A DNA stretch of 40,000 nt from Prorocentrum cordatum (taxonomy: Eukaryota; Sar; Dinophyceae; Prorocentrales; Prorocentraceae), in the NCBI GenBank assembly GCA_963575745.1, contig CAUYUJ010009435.1, positions 250,020-290,019 on the forward strand. The letters run 5' to 3'. Positions 1 to 9,357 of this stretch are shown piece after piece (position 1 is the stretch's first letter; every line of letters starts with the position of its first letter). A program made the translations under genes and the position numbers. The notes beneath the pieces are model-generated. The model saw only the letters and a program-made list of their open reading frames with translations. It was not told the DNA's origin and ran no database searches.

Positions 1-117
1 ATCCCCCGCTTCGACCAGGCAAGCGGCAACCTGGATTACACATCCTTGGATATGGCACGCGGACGCGGGGCAGAGCATCGCCGCCCGATTTGGAAATTAC
101 GCGCGCTAACTCTTGCC

Positions 118-242
118 ATCGCTCGGACGTCCATTCCCAGTGCAGTCGTCGGTTTCGAGCGCTGTGTTTTTGCAAAGTAATCCAGGATGATCCTCCATGG
201 TCAAAGGCCCTCGCCGTGAAAAAATGCGCACGCCCGAGCGAT
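118..242. repeat. Inverted-repeat-bounded element, family A copy 1
   Basis: The ends are ATCGCTCGGACGT (118-130) and ACGCCCGAGCGAT (230-242), inverted repeats with one mismatch. A second copy lies at 7041-7158 with the same termini and a shared interior (a run of T and C or G, a GATGATCCAGG-like core, then GTGAAAAA or GAGAAAAA). This looks like a MITE-like non-autonomous element, although similarity continues a few bases beyond the inverted repeats (CCAAG) in both copies, so the true ends are uncertain. No coding frame is shared. Confidence 0.55.
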
Positions 243-548
243 GCCAAGGTCTTTCGCATTGAAGCCGCAACCACCGCTAGTCCACTCGCCTTGTTCTATG
301 CTTGCGTTTCCTCGGTTCGACGCCCCAGGACATAGCTGGCGCTTCCTGGGACTCGCCCCAAAGGTATGGGGAGTCCTCTCAAATGGGGTCCGAGCACAGG
401 CGGTCAGGGGATCGCGCGGCATCGCCGACGCAACGCAGTTGCATCAGCGGTGCACCAGCGACGTCGGCGTGAAGAAAATCGAGTTCCACATCGAGCCACA
501 ATGCCGATGCATGGCGCGGGACGATCCGCCGACCCCATCTCGGAACAA
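243..548. other. No recognisable feature
   Basis: GC-rich sequence between two dispersed repeats. Short frames are open on both strands but none looks like a known protein. Confidence 0.4.
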
Positions 549-650
549 GGCGAATTGAGACAACGGGAGCTCGAAATCGTTTCTTCATGGACCCCTCCAA
601 GGGTTCCAAACGCATGAATTTCCCGAACTGCGTCCAACCGTGGCGACTAG
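549..650. repeat. Dispersed repeat family B, copy 1
   Basis: Shares with 4876-4978 a left block (GGCGARTTGAGACAAC, then AGCTC and AATCG) and a right block (GCGTCCARCCGTGGCGA) about 70 bases later. Read on the minus strand both copies give an RHGWT peptide followed by scattered matches, so this may be an old coding remnant. The middle is poorly conserved. Confidence 0.5.
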
Positions 651-1521
651 GCTCCCCCCCGAAGGCCAACTACCGTGAACTCAACTGTCCATCCTCTGAC
701 TACGCCCTCCAATGATCCTCCCGGTCTGGTGCTCGGGTCATAACTCGAGTCTCTGGCAGCCGTTCGGGACGATCTGGGCCCTCCCAAAACGCTCTCGGCG
801 AGGCGCAGCTGTTGGAAAGCACCCCAGGGCCACATCGCCGATGACGGCGATGCGGCGCGATCCTCCGACCCCGTCTACTCGGACCCCGTCAGGGAGGCCT
901 CGATTCATGTTTGTGCCATGTTTCCTTCCTCGAGAGACACCAGGCGGTGCCACGCGGCGGAGCTAGCTGCGGAGCGGTGCAGCGGAGCGGGGGAGCGGAG
1001 CGGCCAGGGGGGGTGTTCCTCGTCCTGGTCCAGCGGCGGCGCCGCTTCCAGGATCGGCCCCTCGTGGTCCTTGCCCGGGCCAGGGGGGAGCCCTAGACTA
1101 GCGCGGGGGGGCGATGACAGTGGTGATGGCTCGAACGAAGGGCAGAGTTTGAGGGGGGCCAGCTTCGGGGGGGGGGGGGAACATCGAGCTCGACTTGACG
1201 AAGCATCGCCGATTGATCGGCGGCAGGCTGCTGATGGAGAGTCCGCAGGGTCCTGGGCGGGGTGGGATAGCAGGCCCCTATCGGCAAGCAGCGGGCGACT
1301 GAAGGTCGATGCGCCCCCCTTGAGCCAATCCCCCCTGACGTTGCCCGCGATCGAAAGGAAGAGCGAGGGCGGATGGCGCAGGGGGGGAGATCCCACATGT
1401 TCTTGCTCGGGGTCCTGCAACGGCAGCAACTGCTATTTCTCAACGCCAGGCTGTAGAGGCCCCGGATGTAAACGAGCGCGCGACGCGCGTCATGGACTGC
1501 CCCAGGCATGGCGGTATGGCG
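651..1521. other. GC-rich stretch without a gene
   Basis: Several overlapping frames are open, as expected at this GC content, but their composition (Arg, Ser, Gly, Pro) is that of non-coding frames. There are G runs near 1170 and no inverted repeat that I could trust. Confidence 0.4.
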
Positions 1522-1601
1522 CATCATCAATATCATCATCACCAACACCATCACCATCACCATCACCACCATCAGCATAAGATCATCAACAACACCATCA
1601 T
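1522..1601 (+). repeat. CAT/CAC trinucleotide microsatellite
   Basis: Imperfect CATCAT and CATCAC repeats over about 80 bases. They give His- or Ile/Thr-rich shadow frames and no gene context. Confidence 0.85.
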
Positions 1602-1854
1602 AAGAATCGCCATCGATGAGGATGCCATTGCCCAAGTGGCAGGTTGACCCGAGGGAAGGAACCCAGAACACTAGGACCCCAGGACCAGACCAGCTGTTCG
1701 TTACTTGTCGATGCCTGACGTCCCCTCTGCTCCGTACTTCCCTTATCCTTCATCCATCATCACTATCGTGCTCCGTCCTTCTCCTAATCCCGCATCCTTC
1801 CCCTCCGTCCTCCATGTCCCTTGCCATACGACCTGCTCCTCTGTCTTCCTCTGT

Positions 1855-1957
1855 CCTGCTCCTGCTCCTCCTCCTCCACCTCCTCCTCCTTCTCTTCCTC
1901 CTCCTCCTCCTCCTCCTCCTTCTTCTCCCTCTCCTCCCTCTCCTCCCTCTCCTTCTG
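1855..1957 (+). repeat. (CCT)n polypyrimidine tract
   Basis: CCT repeats with CTGCTC and TTC interruptions. Separated from the next CCT tract by about 60 bases of mixed sequence. Confidence 0.9.
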
Positions 1958-2016
1958 GCGGACCGTGTCCGCTCGCCTTCCCTCCGCGCCGCTCCCGGAC
2001 GCCGAACGAACCCGCG

Positions 2017-2183
2017 CCTCCTCCTCCTCCTCCTCCTCCTCCTCCTCCTCCTCCTCCTGCTTCCTCCTCTCCTCCTGCTCCTCCTCCTGCTCTCCTCCTC
2101 CTGCTCCTGCTCCTCCTCCTCCTCCTCCTCCTCCTCCTCCTCCTCCTCCTCCTCCTCCTCCTCCTCCTCCTCCCCCTCCTCTT
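2017..2183 (+). repeat. (CCT)n polypyrimidine tract
   Basis: About 165 bases of CCT repeats, pure over the last half. All six frames are open through it, which produces the poly-Leu, poly-Ser, poly-Pro, poly-Glu, poly-Gly and poly-Arg shadow frames seen here. Confidence 0.95.
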
Positions 2184-2332
2184 TTGGTAGCCGCCTCGGC
2201 TCGCGCTCGGCCCCGCGCCCGCTCTGCCTCCGGATGGCCGCTGGGAACGCAGGCGGCCCTGCCGACGTCTGTGGCGCGGACCGCCGCCACCGCGGCGCTA
2301 GCGAGGAGTGACAGCGGACCCCATGGCCCCTT

Positions 2333-2469
2333 GTCGGTGGTTCAAAGATGGGGTCCGGAGGGATGGGGTCCTGAGGACGTGGTGCCTCAAACTATGCAAA
2401 TCCACCCTTGGACCCCCTCCTAGACACTTAGGACCCAATCCCTCAGGATCTCATCTTTGAACCACCGAC
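2333..2469. repeat. 137-bp element with perfect 18-bp inverted ends
   Basis: Positions 2333-2350 and 2452-2469 are perfect 18-bp inverted repeats (outer bases GTCGGTGG and CCACCGAC). The interior continues the symmetry imperfectly, with GGGGTCCTGAGG opposed to CCCTCAGGATC. This is MITE-like. I found no clear target-site duplication and no second copy in the window. Confidence 0.7.
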
Positions 2470-3034
2470 CGTGCGCCGCGGAGCTGCCGCGGGGATCACA
2501 CAGCCGGGCTCTTGCGACTGGCCTCGCCGCTGCGCTGCACGGCGTGCGGCGCACACGCCCCCTGGGCGCGAGGGCGCGCTCGCGGGGTGGAGCCGCGGGC
2601 GCGGACGCCTGCCACGGCCGCTGCGCCCCGCCTGCCCCCGCCGCGCGCCGTGGCCGCTGGCTGGGACTCCCGCGCCTCGCGCCGACGGCGGACTCGCTGG
2701 CCGTGCTGCAGCTGCTCGCCGTGCACACGACCAGGCAGGACGGGGATTGCGTGGTTAGGGGTGAGAACCTAGCCGTTTCGCGTGCTGGCCTGCCCTTTCC
2801 CACCCCATGCCTTCCCGTAGATGCAGTGGCGCATCAGCGACTGTGCCCCCGACGGCAAGGAGTGAGCCGAGGACGGGCAGTGTTCACGGTCGGGGGGTCC
2901 TGGGCTCCTCAAGTACGTGGGGCCCAAGACCCCGGTGCGGAGAACGGCGGCACCGCTCCCTCTCGACGCTCGCTGATCCTCCTGCTAGATGGTTTCCTCC
3001 TGCCCTTCCTGATCCCTGCTCCCCCTTCCCCCTG
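2470..3034. other. Very GC-rich stretch without a gene
   Basis: Open frames on both strands are Ala/Arg/Pro-rich and overlap each other. Nothing resembles a known family. Confidence 0.4.
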
Positions 3035-3365
3035 GTCCTCCTCGTCCTCCTTCCCCCTCGTCCTCCTCATCCCTCCCCATCCGCGCGCTCCAACGCGCGC
3101 GCGGGGGGGGCTGGGGAGAAGGATGGAGGAGGGAAGGGCGCGTGCGGGACCGCCCACAAGGGGCGCGCGGTGGGGGAAGAGAGAGGGAGGGACGATGAAG
3201 AGGGATCAGCAGGATGAGAGGGAGGGAGGGACGAAAGAAAGGAGGGAGGTGGGATGAGGTGGGACGGGGCGAAGGAGGAGGGGGGCGGGAGGGGGAGAGG
3301 ACATGCATGGAGGGAGGGAGGAAAGAGAGACAGATGGAGGAGGACGAGGAGGAAGGACAGAGGCT
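3035..3365. repeat. Pyrimidine-rich then purine-rich block
   Basis: A CCTCGTCCTCC-type pyrimidine stretch (about 3035-3080) is followed by a long AGGGAGG-type purine stretch (about 3115-3365). The strand asymmetry flips within 50 bases, so the two halves are partly complementary. Confidence 0.75.
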
Positions 3366-4117
3366 CTGCTGCAATCGTGTGCCGTGCGTCGGGCTGCCCA
3401 CGGAATCCCTTTGGCCTTCTGGGTGGCTGTTGCGTGTCAATTCTTCCGAGCCCACTCCTCTACACCCCGGGCCAGGCTAATACCCTGTTGAGACGCACGC
3501 CTCCGCTCAGAGTGGCCGCCGACAAGACAACGTGCGGTGCCCCCCCTCCGCCCGCACCGCCCCTGCCACAGACAATGCAACGCACGCTCTGCGGCCATCA
3601 TCGGACCCTCATGTCGCGCCGTCTTCGGACGGCCTTTGGGCTCGGCGAGGGCCCCCAGATGCAGACAACTGCCCGACACCGTCCGTCGTGTGCTTTTGTT
3701 CCACGGCGCAAGGCGATGATCCAGGTTCGCCCGCCGCAGCATCTGACGGAGACCTCCCCGGACATCCGACGGTGTGCTTTTGTCAGTGCACGGCCCCAGG
3801 TCCCGCCCCCTTCCCCGTGGTTCATGTGTCCCTCTCCCCAAACGCGTTTCGGAGTGTCACGGGGTCCGGTGAAGGGGCCTGGGCTGAGATCCAAACAGAA
3901 ACATCGGGACAGCGCAAATCACATCGTCGGATGCCCGGGTCTGCGAGGAGGGGAACCAACATCAACGGCATGCCGCCGTGAGGAACCCACCAGCGCGTCG
4001 CTGCCGAAGGCCGCACCAAGCCCTCGGACAAAGACGAAGGGGTAACCCGCTGGCGGGCTCCCAACTCAGAGGAGAAAAACAAGGGCCACCACCCACCGCC
4101 ACCGAGAGCTCAACCGC
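3366..4117. other. GC-rich stretch without a gene
   Basis: Contains the short repeated string GTGTGCTTTTGT near 3690 and 3775 (about 85 bases apart). Frames are open on both strands, with no recognisable domain. Confidence 0.4.
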
Positions 4118-4308
4118 GGGGGGCGACAGTCTTTGACTACCTACCAGACCACCCCAACCCAACCCGACGGCCCGAATTTCGGGTTGGGGGGGGTATGGGC
4201 TCCACATGTGTTTTTTCTGTGTTCTCGGACCCCCCCCACTGGAAATGGAGGGCAAATGGAGGCCTTCGGCCTTCGGGTTGGGGTGGTTTGGTGGGGGGCG
4301 ACAGTCTT
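4118..4308. repeat. 190-bp block bounded by 16-bp direct repeats
   Basis: GGGGGGCGACAGTCTT occurs exactly at 4118-4133 and 4293-4308. Inside them lie inverted arms: ACCACCCCAACCC near 4150 opposes GGGTTGGGGTGGT near 4275. It could be a small insertion or a duplicated foldback. It ends 35 bases before the element at 4344. Confidence 0.5.
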
Positions 4309-4343
4309 GGGCGGTGGCACGCCCCAGCGTCACCCAGTACAGG

Positions 4344-4504
4344 TGAAGGGGCCCCAGGACACACAAATAAATACACACAAATAAAAATATTCTCAATATT
4401 TTCCCATATTTTCTGGGTTTTTGTCTTCCCCCCCAATCCCCATATTTTCCAATATTTTCCGGGGGATCGACGATTAATTGTGTCTGTGTGTTTTTTCCCC
4501 TCCT
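4344..4504 (+). mobile_element. Short insertion element, family C copy 1
   Basis: Starts TGAAGGGGCCCCAGGAC and ends in a TTTTCCCCTCCT-type tail. It is flanked by GTACAGG (4337-4343) and GAACAGG (4505-4511), a 7-bp target-site duplication with one mismatch. A second copy at 25653-25804 has its own, different 7-bp duplication. The interior is AT-rich for this window and holds two CCATATTTTCC-type subrepeats around a run of C. There is no protein-coding capacity and no long terminal inverted repeat, so it could be a SINE-like or other non-autonomous element. Confidence 0.75.
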
Positions 4505-4651
4505 GAACAGGACCACGCCCTTCCGATGGGTTCAGCAGGGCGGTGCCCTCCCTGCTCTTTCGATGATCCCGGCCTGTCGCGCGACCCACGGCGGCGTGTC
4601 CTTTGTGGTATAGAGCGTCGGGGCGCGCACACAGTCAGCGCCCCCCCCCCC

Positions 4652-4770
4652 CCGGCCCCGAGCAGCCGGGGGTGGTCTCGGCGCCTCGACCCTGGGGCCC
4701 GGGGGGGCGCCGCTGGAGGCAGCGCCAGGGCGTCGAGAGCGCCCCGACCACTCGGGGGGCCTGCGAGGCC
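4652..4770. repeat. Imperfect ~120-bp foldback
   Basis: GGCCCCGAGCAGCC...GGTGGTCTCGGCGCC on the left is opposed, with gaps, by GGCGTCGAGAGCGCC...GACCACTCGGGGGGCC on the right. Preceded by a run of 13 C (4641-4653). Weakly supported as an element. Confidence 0.4.
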
Positions 4771-4779
4771 ACGCGGGAC

Positions 4780-5391
4780 TTAATTAACGGGGAGGCTGCC
4801 TGCGCGCAACCGGAAGCTTGAGGCATCGCTGATGGTCCTTTCCCCCCCGAGTCCGCCCGAGCGCCGCCCGAGGAGGGCGAGTTGAGACAACCGCAGCTCA
4901 GAATCGGCCACCAGAGCCCTCTGGGGGTCCGAACAAACGAGCTGTCCGAGCAGCGTCCAGCCGTGGCGAAGGAGGAGGAGGAGGAGGAGCAGGAGCAGGA
5001 GCAGGAGCAGGAGGGAGGAGGAGCAGCAGGAGGAGGAGCAGGAGAGGGGCTTCCCCGAGGGCCGCCTGCAGTTGCCTCCACTTGGCTGCGCCAGGATGCA
5101 CGACAGCGCCGTGCAATCAGTGCTCGGGCCGCGCCGGATCGCCGCTACAATCTGGACTGCAAAAAGGGGGAGGGCGGGTCCTGAGGGAAACAGGTCCTGG
5201 ACCCCGGGCCCTTCCTCCAGGACGAAATCCTCATCCTGAGTCGTCTCCTGACAGGCTCGGGGCCCGTGGAGGGCCTGGGGAAGCCAAAAACAACGAAAAG
5301 CCTCAGGACCCCTTGCCCTCAGGACCCGCTTCCCCCACGGCGACACACTTGGGCAAGCGCGTTCTGCTACTCGCAGAGTCACTACTCGCAC
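4780..5391 (-). CDS. Open frame of unknown function interrupted by a Leu run
   Basis: A 203-codon minus-strand frame with no ATG at its 5' limit. Parts look protein-like: an acidic stretch near residues 50-60 and an RHGWT motif after a poly-Leu run encoded by the (GGA)n tract at 4970-5047. The RHGWT motif recurs in the family B copy at 549-650. It may be a decayed coding fragment or chance. I do not recognise it. Confidence 0.15.
   Translation of the reverse strand: MRVVTLRVAERACPSVSPWGKRVLRARGPEAFRCFWLPQALHGPRACQETTQDEDFVLEEGPGVQDLFPSGPALPLFAVQIVAAIRRGPSTDCTALSCILAQPSGGNCRRPSGKPLSCSSSCCSSSLLLLLLLLLLLLLLLRHGWTLLGQLVCSDPQRALVADSELRLSQLALLGRRSGGLGGERTISDASSFRLRAGSLPVN
4876..4978. repeat. Dispersed repeat family B, copy 2
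   Basis: Same blocks and spacing as 549-650. Copy 2 runs directly into the GGA tract at its right end. Confidence 0.5.
4970..5047 (+). repeat. (GGA)n / GGAGCA tract
   Basis: About 78 purine-rich bases of GGA and GGAGCA units. Confidence 0.9.
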
Positions 5392-5498
5392 ACGGCCTGG
5401 ATCCGTCGCGGGGGATCTACGATCAGTTATCTCGAAGCAAACATGTGTTTTTTTTCAGGCGTTTGCGAGTAGGCACTTTGCGAGTCGTGGAACGCGCT
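5356..5498. repeat. 143-bp foldback element
   Basis: Left arm 5356-5390 and right arm 5464-5498 are inverted repeats matching at about 28 of 35 positions. Outer ends are AGCGCGTTC and GAACGCGCT; inner ends are CTACTCGCA and TGCGAGTAG. MITE-like. The left-arm start resembles the sequence GCAAGCTCGTTCTGCTAC near 12970. Confidence 0.6.
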
Positions 5499-5720
5499 CG
5501 GCGAAAACTGGCGTCGAGGCGGGGTCGAGTTGGCCGGGAGCGACATCGAAGCAGCCCGGTCGGGCCGAGCGGGGCCCCGAGCGCGTCGAGGGCCCAGGCG
5601 CTGCGGCGCCCTCGGCGGGCCAGGCCCCGGCCTTTGGGGCATTATCAGAAGAAGCTGCGGGCGATGCGCGTCCGCTTCTTCGCGCTCGATGTGGCCAACA
5701 ACGCTCGAGCAACGACACCC

Positions 5721-5878
5721 TCAGGGGGCCACATGCGAACCCTACCCCTACCCCCCCTAGGATTTCTGAGGGGGAGGGTGGGGTTCACTTCGCTCGGGAG
5801 CTCCCGAACGAAGTGAACCCCACCCTCCCCCTCAGAAATCGTGGGGGGGTGGGGTAGGGTTCGCATGTGGCCCCCTGA
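5721..5878. repeat. 158-bp near-perfect palindrome
   Basis: The sequence is symmetric about GAG|CTC between 5800 and 5801, with no spacer. Left arm 5721-5800 (from TCAGGGGGCC) and right arm 5801-5878 (to GGCCCCCTGA) differ at only about five positions plus a 2-base gap. The arms carry blocks such as CTGAGGGGGAGGGTGGGG and GGTTCACTTCG. A CCC trinucleotide flanks both sides, which is too short to call a duplication. RNA from either strand would fold into one long hairpin. Confidence 0.9.
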
Positions 5879-6239
5879 CCCTGGAATGCGGACGTCAGCC
5901 AGGCGGCGCTTTGGTACTGTAACAACGCACGTATGACGAAGCACGTACTGAGAACGGGCACAACAACGAGCAGGTGTGCCACGGGCCGATCCCAGACCTG
6001 AAAACGTAACAAAAGTAACGCCCACAACGAAACGAAAGTGCTAGAGCACAACAACGCTCCCAGCGTTTTCAAGATCATCTGAGGCCCCGCCGAGAGGGCC
6101 GGGTAGGAACAAGGAACAAGCGGCACCACCACCACTGGGGACCATCAGTGGGAGGAGCCAGGGGGGGTCCCCACAGCTGGGCGAACCAGAAACGTCATCA
6201 GCATGAACCGTCGGACTTTCGCGCGAACTTTGTGTTCGA
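5879..6239. other. No recognisable feature
   Basis: Less GC-rich than its surroundings. Contains a short local symmetry near 6130-6150. No coding frame that I would support. Confidence 0.4.
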
Positions 6240-6368
6240 TCGGCGCTGCCGCCGGAGCCGCCCCTCCAAGTCTTGCGTTCTCCGCGCGCCGGGGAGGGGC
6301 ATTCAACGCAGATCCAGAGAATCCGACCAGATCTCCGAAAGTACATGTTTGTGCAGTTGTTTGTGCTT
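6240..6368 (+). repeat. Dispersed repeat family D, copy 1
   Basis: Matches 25428-25560: CCGCGCGCC, GGGGCATTC or GGGCGTTCC, AGATCC or CGATCC, CTCCGAAA, then ATGTT near the end. A shorter related block (GCGGACCTCC next to GCGCGCCAAAGAT, read on the minus strand) occurs in the tandem duplication at 26.6-27.2 kb. Confidence 0.5.
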
Positions 6369-6457
6369 CGACGCGGGTGGAGGCATCCCCTATCCCCAGC
6401 TCGGAGAGGCATCGTGGACCTCCTCGCTGGAGGTGGCCCCCTTGGTGGTGGTTTCTT

Positions 6458-6660
6458 GGCGGCGAGCCCAGGGGGAAGAGAGAGGGGGCAGGCCTTCTCA
6501 GAAAGCCGCGTGGTTTCTCAAAGGCCCTTCGGCATCCTGAGAAGCCGTCTCGGCCTTCGGGCCGAGAAGACTGATCAGAAGGCGCGAGAGCTTGTGAGAA
6601 AAGCCCCGCGGCCTGACTAGGACTGCCCCCTCTCACTTGGGTCCCCCTGGCTCGCCACCG
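6458..6660. mobile_element. MITE-like element, family E copy 1
   Basis: Terminal inverted repeats GGCGGCGAGCCCAGGGGGA (6458-6476) and TCCCCCTGGCTCGCCACCG (6642-6660). The interior contains AGAAGGC/GCCTTCT-type words in both orientations. Related copies lie at 10463-10660 and 21880-22119. No coding capacity. I could not define a target-site duplication. Confidence 0.65.
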
Positions 6661-6699
6661 CATGTCGCTTCTCCTTGTCCCCCGCCCCTCCCCGGTTAT

Positions 6700-6852
6700 T
6701 CGGGCCGGGCGAACGGGAGGGATAGCAAAGGAGGGAGCTTACGTGGCTGATTCTCCCGGCGCCTCCCGGCGCCGCGAGGCGCCCATGCATCGAGGCATGT
6801 GCCCGGCGGCGGGGCCGAAACCAGCTGCATGCAGCAGATTTCGGACCCCCCC
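6700..6852. mobile_element. MITE-like element, family F, copy lacking a clear right end
   Basis: Begins TCGGGCCGGGCGAACGG and shares with 22777-22971 the blocks GGGATAGCAAAG, CCCGGCGCCTCCCGGCGCC, ATGTATCGAGG or ATGCATCGAGG, and the GAAACCAGCTGCATGCAG palindrome. The right terminal repeat present in the other copy is not recognisable here, so this copy is probably truncated or diverged. Confidence 0.6.
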
Positions 6853-7040
6853 AGGAGGGGGGCGTCCATGGCGAGTGGCACGTGCGCGGCCCGGGGGGAG
6901 GGCCAGGGACGTGTTGAACTGAGAGGAGGCGCCATGAAATCTGGGGAGATCTTATGGCCCCCGCCATGATATCCAACCCCCCTTGATCATCACCCCCCTC
7001 TCGGCCGCCCCCGACTTTCCCCTATGTCCCCCTTCTGGCC

Positions 7041-7158
7041 ATCGCTCGGACGTCCATTCCCTATGCTTTTCTATGTTTCGTGCGTGTTGTTTTCGCAGGA
7101 TGATCCAGGATGCTCCTTAATAATCTCCGCCGAGAAAAAGTGCACACGTCCGAGCGAT
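7041..7158. repeat. Inverted-repeat-bounded element, family A copy 2
   Basis: Perfect 13-bp inverted ends, ATCGCTCGGACGT (7041-7053) and ACGTCCGAGCGAT (7146-7158). Second copy of the element at 118-242. Confidence 0.6.
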
Positions 7159-7207
7159 ACCAAGTTTTCGCTCGGCCCGATACTCCCTGGCGGTGGCGCC
7201 GCTGCCC

Positions 7208-7476
7208 CCTCCTCCTCCTCCTCCACATCCTCCCCCCCCTCCCCCTCCCCCTTCCCCCCTGCTCCCCCTCCTCCTCCTCCTCCTCCTCCTCCTCCTCCTC
7301 CTCCTCCTCCCCCCTCCCCCTCCTCCTCCTCCTCCTCCTCCTCCTCCTCCTCCTCCTCCCCCCCTCCCCCCTCCTCTCCTCCTCCTCCTCCTCCTCCTCC
7401 TCCTCCTCCTCCTCCGCCTCCTCCTCCTCTCCTCTCCTCCTCCTCCTCCTCCTCCTCCTCCTCCTCCTCCCCCCCG
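7208..7476 (+). repeat. Long (CCT)n tract
   Basis: About 270 bases of CCT repeats with C-run interruptions. It faces a GGA array that begins about 100 bases further on. Confidence 0.95.
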
Positions 7477-7571
7477 AGCCGGGCGGCCGGAGCGAGCGGG
7501 CGCTCCTGCGCGGGCCGCGTGCGGCCCCCACTGCGGGCTGCCCTGGTGGCCCCGGGGGGCCGGGGAGCAGA

Positions 7572-7818
7572 GGGGGGGGGGGGGGGAACGGGCGGGAGGG
7601 CAGAGCTCGAGGGGGAAGGAGGATAGGAGGAGGAGGAGGAGGAGGGAGAGGAGGAGGGAGGAGGGAGAGAGGAGAGGAGGAGGGAGGAGGGAGGAGGAGC
7701 AGGGAGCAGGAGAGCAGGAGCAGGAGGGAGGAGGGAGGAGAGGAGGAGGAGGGAGGAGGAGGAGGAGGAGGAGGAGGAGGAGGAGGAGTAGGAGGAGAGA
7801 GGAGGAGGAGGAGGAGGT
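7572..7818 (+). repeat. G run and (GGA)n tract
   Basis: A run of 15 G (7572-7586) precedes about 205 bases of GGA and GGAGCA repeats (7612-7818). Together with 7208-7476 it forms a large imperfect inverted repeat of simple sequence. Confidence 0.9.
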
Positions 7819-7889
7819 CAACGCACGGTCAAGCTTACAGAGAGGAGGGAGGGGGGAAGGGTAGTGCCGATGAAGGCGCTTTAGGCAGG

Positions 7890-8135
7890 GGTGCGAGCTG
7901 TCGGGCCCCGAGGAGGGCCCAACGGCCCAACAGGCCCCCAAGATGGCCCCAAGAGAGTGCGGACATTTCGAGCCCTCGGCGTGAGAGGCCCCCAAGAAGC
8001 GCCAAGAAAACCCCAAGATGCGCCCGGGAAGCCCCAAGAGGCACCAAGGTGTACAGGCCCCCAAAAGGTTCCCAAGAGGCCCCCAAATTACCCCCCGAGA
8101 AATCGGAGAAAGCCCCGTTAAGACCCCAAGAAGCA
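7890..8135. repeat. CCAAGA-type short-repeat array
   Basis: Recurrent CCCCAAGA, CCCCAAGAGGC and CCCCAAGATG words at 10-20-base spacing, the same family as the field at 13-18 kb. Minus-strand shadow frames read as Leu-Gly-Ala-Ser-Trp repeats. Confidence 0.75.
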
Positions 8136-9024
8136 TCCGTGAAAACTGCGACCCACGTCAGCATCGTCGTCGTCGTCGCCGTTCAGGGTCGGCGGCGCTG
8201 GCCGTGAGGCCTCTCCAACAAATAATTCCACAAGGGGGACGGGGAACCCGAAAACGCCTGGTCTGGCAGCCGTTTCGCCTGAGACTTCCTCACAATTCGC
8301 GTTCTCGCCTGGAACCCGCCCGAACTTTGTCAGTCCGGGCGGCCGCGATCCCACGTAAAAAAACACACTCACGTGCGTACGGCCGTGCTCGCACCTCTGC
8401 ACACGGCCCCTTCACCGTTGCTGTTCTGGGGGGCGGGTAATGCTCACCGTGGGCGTCTTTCATCGGTCTCGGCCTCTGGGGCCCGCCATCGGGACCCAGG
8501 GTCTTCAAAAACGAATCCGGAGCGAAAAAAACTGCCCCCAGGGAAATACAGAGAGTTGGGGCCTCTTGGGGCTTCTCGGCGGACGTCAGGGTAACGGCGA
8601 TGAGAATTTGGCAGCCCTCCAGTAATGGCAAACTGCAGATCTTTCGGCGACCGCATTGACGGGCTGGGACCCCACCACGAATTGAAAATAAGCATTTCTC
8701 CGAGGCACCCCGCGCGACGACCTGACTTGACGCGGTCAGCGAGAGGCGACTCTCTCAAATCCAGACCGTCTCGGAACGACCAGGTTGAAGAGAATGGGGC
8801 GCCCAGAGACAGGTTGCGCAGGAGACTGGATGTACGAAACATCAGACAAAAGCACCACGGAACAGGCTAAAATCCCAAGTCGGCCCCTTAAAACGAGCGT
8901 AAATCGTTGGTCAAGGAAGCGTCGTGGTCTAAGCTCAGGCATATCCAAGAGACATCCTGACCGTCGTTTTTTAACCGTCGTTCGGAGATCCTTCTTCCTT
9001 CCAAACCCGCCCCTTCTGAAATGT
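8136..9024. other. Mixed sequence without a supportable gene
   Basis: A (GTC)5-type microsatellite lies near 8163-8180. From about 8590 onward GC content drops and simple repeats are absent. This stretch lies downstream of the LINE fragment at 9025-9357 (minus strand) and may be its 3' flank. Confidence 0.4.
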
Positions 9025-9357
9025 AACCCGCCCATCTCGGCTCCCTTCCAGCTGCCGGCCTGGGTGGCCAGGTCGCGCCAGGAGACTCCGTAATAGTTAG
9101 CCCGCGATCGGTTTCTCCCATCGCCAGCCATGAAAATTCGGATGGTGCCCTTGGCTCCCCAGGGCATCCCCCAGGCGGCGGAGGCACTCGTAGTCCTGGC
9201 GCAGCGAGGCCCGGAGTGCGACCCGCGGAGGATCTTGGGGCGCCATCCTAGCGACGTGCGGAGCCCAACGAGGACCCGACAGCAGGACGCGGGCATCCAA
9301 AGTCAGACCTCCCGAATGTCCCAGAGGATGCCTGGCGCGGCGGAAGACTCGCTTCAC
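9025..9357 (-). pseudogene. LINE ORF2 C-terminal fragment, frameshifted
   Basis: On the minus strand, 9357 to 9097 reads a segment with HVARMAPQDPPRVAL, then a Leu-rich stretch, GSQGHHPNFHGWRWEKPI, then a stop. Shifting frame continues with GVSWRDLATQAGSWKGAE (about 9095-9027). The order HVARM..P, HPxxFxxWRWE, then WRxLAxxxxxWKxxE is, to my knowledge, that of the extreme C-terminus of LINE ORF2 proteins in dinoflagellates. The reverse transcriptase core is absent, consistent with 5' truncation on insertion, and the fragment is broken by at least one frameshift. Alternative: chance similarity, which I think unlikely for three ordered motifs. Confidence 0.55.

Noticed and set aside
118-245. GCC target-site duplication around family A copy 1
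   Set aside because: Similar bases (GCC/ACC then AAG) also flank the second copy, so they belong to the repeat rather than to a target duplication.
4118-4308. Small LTR-type element from the 16-bp direct repeats
   Set aside because: Repeats are very short, there is no internal coding or primer-binding sequence, and the interior is a foldback.
7110-8207. Long frames across the CCT/GGA arrays
   Set aside because: Poly-Ser, poly-Leu, poly-Pro, poly-Arg and poly-Gly runs come from simple repeats that contain no stops; flanking sequence is not protein-like.
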